A stretch of DNA of 64,000 nt from Microbacterium sp. KUDC0406 (GTDB taxonomy: Bacteria; Actinomycetota; Actinomycetes; Actinomycetales; Microbacteriaceae), in assembly GCF_021582875.1 (NCBI RefSeq), contig NZ_CP091138.1, positions 2,604,001 through 2,668,000 of the forward strand, read 5' to 3'. Below, one piece after another: positions 61,864-64,000 of this stretch. The notes under the pieces are model-generated. The model had not been told where the DNA came from. It did no database searches and worked only from the letters and a program-made list of their open reading frames with translations. Each line of letters opens with the position of its first letter. The stretch's first letter is position 1. The translations under genes were made by a program, and so were the position numbers.

Positions 61864-62946
61864 CTATTGATATCTGCGCACGGCCTCACGAATACGGTCT
61901 GCATGCGCGTAGATCTCGTCAAGCTCGCCGATGGCGTGACGAGTCTCGACCTTATCCTCATCGAGAAGACCCAGATACTTCTGCTTCCCGTTGAAATGCA
62001 GCCTCGCGATAGGCTTCCTGTTGTTGTCGTCGAGCAGCACCGCGAAGTAGCTCTTGGCATCCCGCTGGGTGATGCGGTGAGGCTTCACTTGGCCGCATGC
62101 AATCGCCTTGACGATCTGGTAGCCCTCAAGCTCCTCAAGCGTAGTGACGATCTCTGTGTCACGATCGAGGTCGTCTTCAGCTACTTCTGCGCTGGTATTT
62201 GTCGGCCTCTCCGGCATCGGCGCTCCCCCACTGACAACCAGGGCTGTCTTGAGTCGGTCGTTGACGCGCTCATTTAGGAACTGATGCGCAGCCTTGCTCA
62301 CGAGTCCGGTGAACTGCTGCCGCACTCGCTGCGTGAAAGCACCGTCGTAGACGCGAGACGTGAAGAACTTGATCCACTCATCAGTCGGTTCGCGGAACTG
62401 CGCGGCGATCTCACGCTTCAGGGCACCGACGTACTTCAGCTCCTCCGCGGCGCTGATCACCGAATCGACATCAAAGCTCTCCTTGCTGAGCTTCTGGATC
62501 TCCGGGATGAGCGTCTCGTCAAGATCGAGCATGTCGAGCACCAAGAAGGGCTTCGAATCCATACGGTTTGGTGCGTCAAGATCGGTGTAGAAGTGCCACT
62601 CGATGCCGTTCGTCAAGATCGCGATGCGCGTATTTGTCACTGCGAAGTAGCGGAAGAGCTGCGAAGCGTGCTCGAACTTCAGCCCGCCGTTCGAGATCTT
62701 GCACTCGATCAGGATCTGCGCTTCGCCGTCGCGCATGATCGCGTAATCGATCTTCTCCCCACGCTTGGTCCCCAGGTCAGCCGTAAACTCCGGCACGACC
62801 TCGAGGGGATCGAAGACGTCGTAACCCAGGATCGAAGAGATGAACGGCATCACGAAGGCGTTCTTTGTCGCCTCCTCCGTACCGATTGCGGTCGCCTGGT
62901 TCCTCACCTTTGTGGCAAGTGCCTCAAGGCGCTCGGCAAACTCCAT
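61864..62946 (-). CDS. Type I restriction HsdR-N-like nuclease-domain protein
   Basis: 360 aa from the ATG at 62946. The N-terminal half (EEATKNAFVMPFISSILGYD, EKIDYAIMRDGEAQILIECK) has the PD-(D/E)XK arrangement with Asp67, Glu81 and Lys83, followed by ASQLFRYFAVTNTRIAILTN: the pattern of HsdR_N-type 'restriction endonuclease' orphans. The C-terminal half has no helicase motors. It is a stand-alone nuclease-like protein, with no HsdM/HsdS nearby. Defence function unproven. Lower GC than the core. Confidence 0.82.
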   Translation of the reverse strand: MEFAERLEALATKVRNQATAIGTEEATKNAFVMPFISSILGYDVFDPLEVVPEFTADLGTKRGEKIDYAIMRDGEAQILIECKISNGGLKFEHASQLFRYFAVTNTRIAILTNGIEWHFYTDLDAPNRMDSKPFLVLDMLDLDETLIPEIQKLSKESFDVDSVISAAEELKYVGALKREIAAQFREPTDEWIKFFTSRVYDGAFTQRVRQQFTGLVSKAAHQFLNERVNDRLKTALVVSGGAPMPERPTNTSAEVAEDDLDRDTEIVTTLEELEGYQIVKAIACGQVKPHRITQRDAKSYFAVLLDDNNRKPIARLHFNGKQKYLGLLDEDKVETRHAIGELDEIYAHADRIREAVRRYQ

Positions 62947-63038
62947 ATCACTCCGATCCCCGTCGAACAGTCAGATAGTTCCGAGGCTATCGGATAGGTC
63001 GCGTCCTCAGCTGTCGTCCGCGCTGTTACCTTCGCCTC

Positions 63039-63452
63039 ATGTCCGAAGCTCAGGGTCTGAGAAAGATCCCCGTCTCCGCAGCTGCGATCATCCGAGATGG
63101 ACTGGTCCTTGCGGCGCAACGCGGGCGTTCCGCTGCGCTTCCAGGGCTCTGGGAGTTCCCGGGCGGCAAGCTCGAAGTCGGTGAAACCGCCGAAGACGCT
63201 GTGCGGCGCGAGATCCACGAGGAGCTTGGCTGCACGGTTTCGGTGGGCCCCCGAGTCGCTGTCACCGTTCACACCTACGACTTTGCTGTCGTTGAACTGT
63301 CCACGTTTTACGCAACGATCGTCGACGGTGTTCCGTCCCCACGCGAGCACTCCAGGTTGCTCTGGTTGCCGCCACATCAACTCATGTCGCTCAAATGGAC
63401 TCTCGCAGACATGCCAGCGGTCGAGCAAGTACTCAGAGACATGGGCGCTTAG
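63039..63452 (+). CDS. Nudix (MutT-type) pyrophosphohydrolase
   Basis: 137 aa. Complete Nudix box from Gly43: GKLEVGETAEDAVRREIHEE then LGC, with Glu49, Arg57, Glu58, Glu61 and Glu62. PVSAAAIIRDGLVLAAQRGR and PGLWEFPGGK are typical of MutT/CTP-pyrophosphohydrolase enzymes that clear damaged or non-canonical nucleotides. It ends base-to-base with the convergent HNH gene. Confidence 0.92.
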   Translation: MSEAQGLRKIPVSAAAIIRDGLVLAAQRGRSAALPGLWEFPGGKLEVGETAEDAVRREIHEELGCTVSVGPRVAVTVHTYDFAVVELSTFYATIVDGVPSPREHSRLLWLPPHQLMSLKWTLADMPAVEQVLRDMGA

Positions 63453-64000
63453 TCAGGCCGCGAAAGCCTCAAACTTCGTCGCAAGCCGCTCTCGTGACGG
63501 CCAGTCCTTCTCCCTCTTAGGCAGGGTCAATACTCGCCCGTGCATGTCCTGCAGGCCATGCCGCAGCATGGGCCCGTCCACCTCATCAAGAAGTTGTCGG
63601 TCAATTCGAACCTCGTAGTCCGGTGTGATTCCGAGCAGATTCCGGTCGTAGGAGGCATGGTGGATCTTGCACAGCGCAAGACCATTAGTCACTTCAGCGA
63701 CACCGTACTGATCGGAGTCTGGAACGATGTGAGCGGCGTCCAAAAGCTCCGCGTGTCTCAACGAACAAATCGCACAAGAGGAGTCGTAGGCTCGCAGCAC
63801 CCGCGCCCTAAAAAGCGGTTGATGGAGTCGTGAGCGGACGAGTCGTTCGGCGTATCGCCGTTCGGACTGCTTGAGGTTGAGCGGGTCGTCGAAGAATCGG
63901 AGCGACTCATCGAGCGCCAGATGCACTTGACGACGGACCGGATCGCGTGACTGGTAGGAGTACTGGACTAGGCCCTCAGGACTAATGCCGTCGGAGTACA
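63453..64000 (-). CDS. HNH endonuclease (5' end beyond window)
   Basis: The frame is open from 63453 to the right edge (YSDGISPEGLVQYSYQSRDP at the edge). HNH fold: CAICSLRHAELLDAAHIVPD, then NGLALCKIHHASYDRNLLGI (Cys pairs, His and Asn). The upstream GISPEGLVQYSYQSRDP and RYAERLVRSRLHQPLFRARV fit the 'putative restriction endonuclease' group (HNH_2) often joined to an SRA/YDG-like domain. It likely cuts DNA; whether modified DNA is the target needs the missing N-terminus. Confidence 0.85.
   Translation of the reverse strand, partial: YSDGISPEGLVQYSYQSRDPVRRQVHLALDESLRFFDDPLNLKQSERRYAERLVRSRLHQPLFRARVLRAYDSSCAICSLRHAELLDAAHIVPDSDQYGVAEVTNGLALCKIHHASYDRNLLGITPDYEVRIDRQLLDEVDGPMLRHGLQDMHGRVLTLPKREKDWPSRERLATKFEAFAA

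Overview
The window is high-GC actinobacterial DNA. Several traits point to Microbacteriaceae, most likely Microbacterium or a close relative: many starts with little or no 5' leader, the very frequent GGATGCC/GGCATCC word, a DUF3516 helicase, a very large NAD-glutamate dehydrogenase, a panC-panD-panB operon and many dispersed short palindromes. The genus is an inference.

Layout. 0-18 kb holds a DUF998 membrane protein and then a glycan-degrading locus: GH29 alpha-fucosidase, GH35 beta-galactosidase, a LacI regulator, GH101 endo-alpha-N-acetylgalactosaminidase and a Tat-exported GH95 fucosidase carrying two inserted carbohydrate-binding modules. Purine genes (an AICAR transformylase and deoD) sit inside it. 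The enzyme set fits stepwise removal of fucose and galactose from mucin-type O-glycans and release of the core from Ser/Thr. Three promoter regions share an ATGTTTGCG word that looks like the LacI operator. 17.7-29.5 kb is mostly housekeeping: FUSC transporter, divergent TetR/SDR pair, DUF3516 helicase, M4 protease with an emfourin-type inhibitor gene, membrane proteins, alpha/beta hydrolase, and a coupled ArsR/SRPBCC pair.

29.6-35.6 kb is an accessory insertion at the 3' end of the NAD-glutamate dehydrogenase gene. About 228 bp of the gdh 3' end is present at both edges at roughly 94% identity. Between the copies lie an MFS exporter, a large unrecognised protein with a C-terminal HEPN-type RNDYSH motif, and an AAA/DUF4143 ATPase. 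35.6-46 kb carries gdh, a second FUSC protein, a phosphotransferase-like gene and the DUF2520-panC-panD-panB operon. 46-52.6 kb has an interrupted UbiB-type kinase gene, PadR, a HepT toxin with a Phd-nucleotidyltransferase fusion antitoxin, an MFS gene, small conserved proteins and a FitAB-type toxin-antitoxin pair. 52.6-64 kb has a NERD-UvrD helicase, a DUF5067-like membrane protein, a ScoMcrA-head-domain protein, an amino-acid-type ABC transporter with aldo/keto reductase and MarR regulator, and a lower-GC segment with an HsdR-N-like nuclease, a Nudix hydrolase and an HNH nuclease running off the right edge.

Two themes cross the window. First, repeats are abundant: several palindromic or directional families lie between genes and also inside reading frames, adding in-frame tails, supplying stop codons or breaking a gene. 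Second, many genes carry one-base frameshifts. All six +1 cases I could reconstruct are an extra base that turns CCGC into CCGGC, and the four -1 cases are in or next to G or C runs. That points to systematic sequence error more than to decay, so the affected genes are annotated with the frame they should have.
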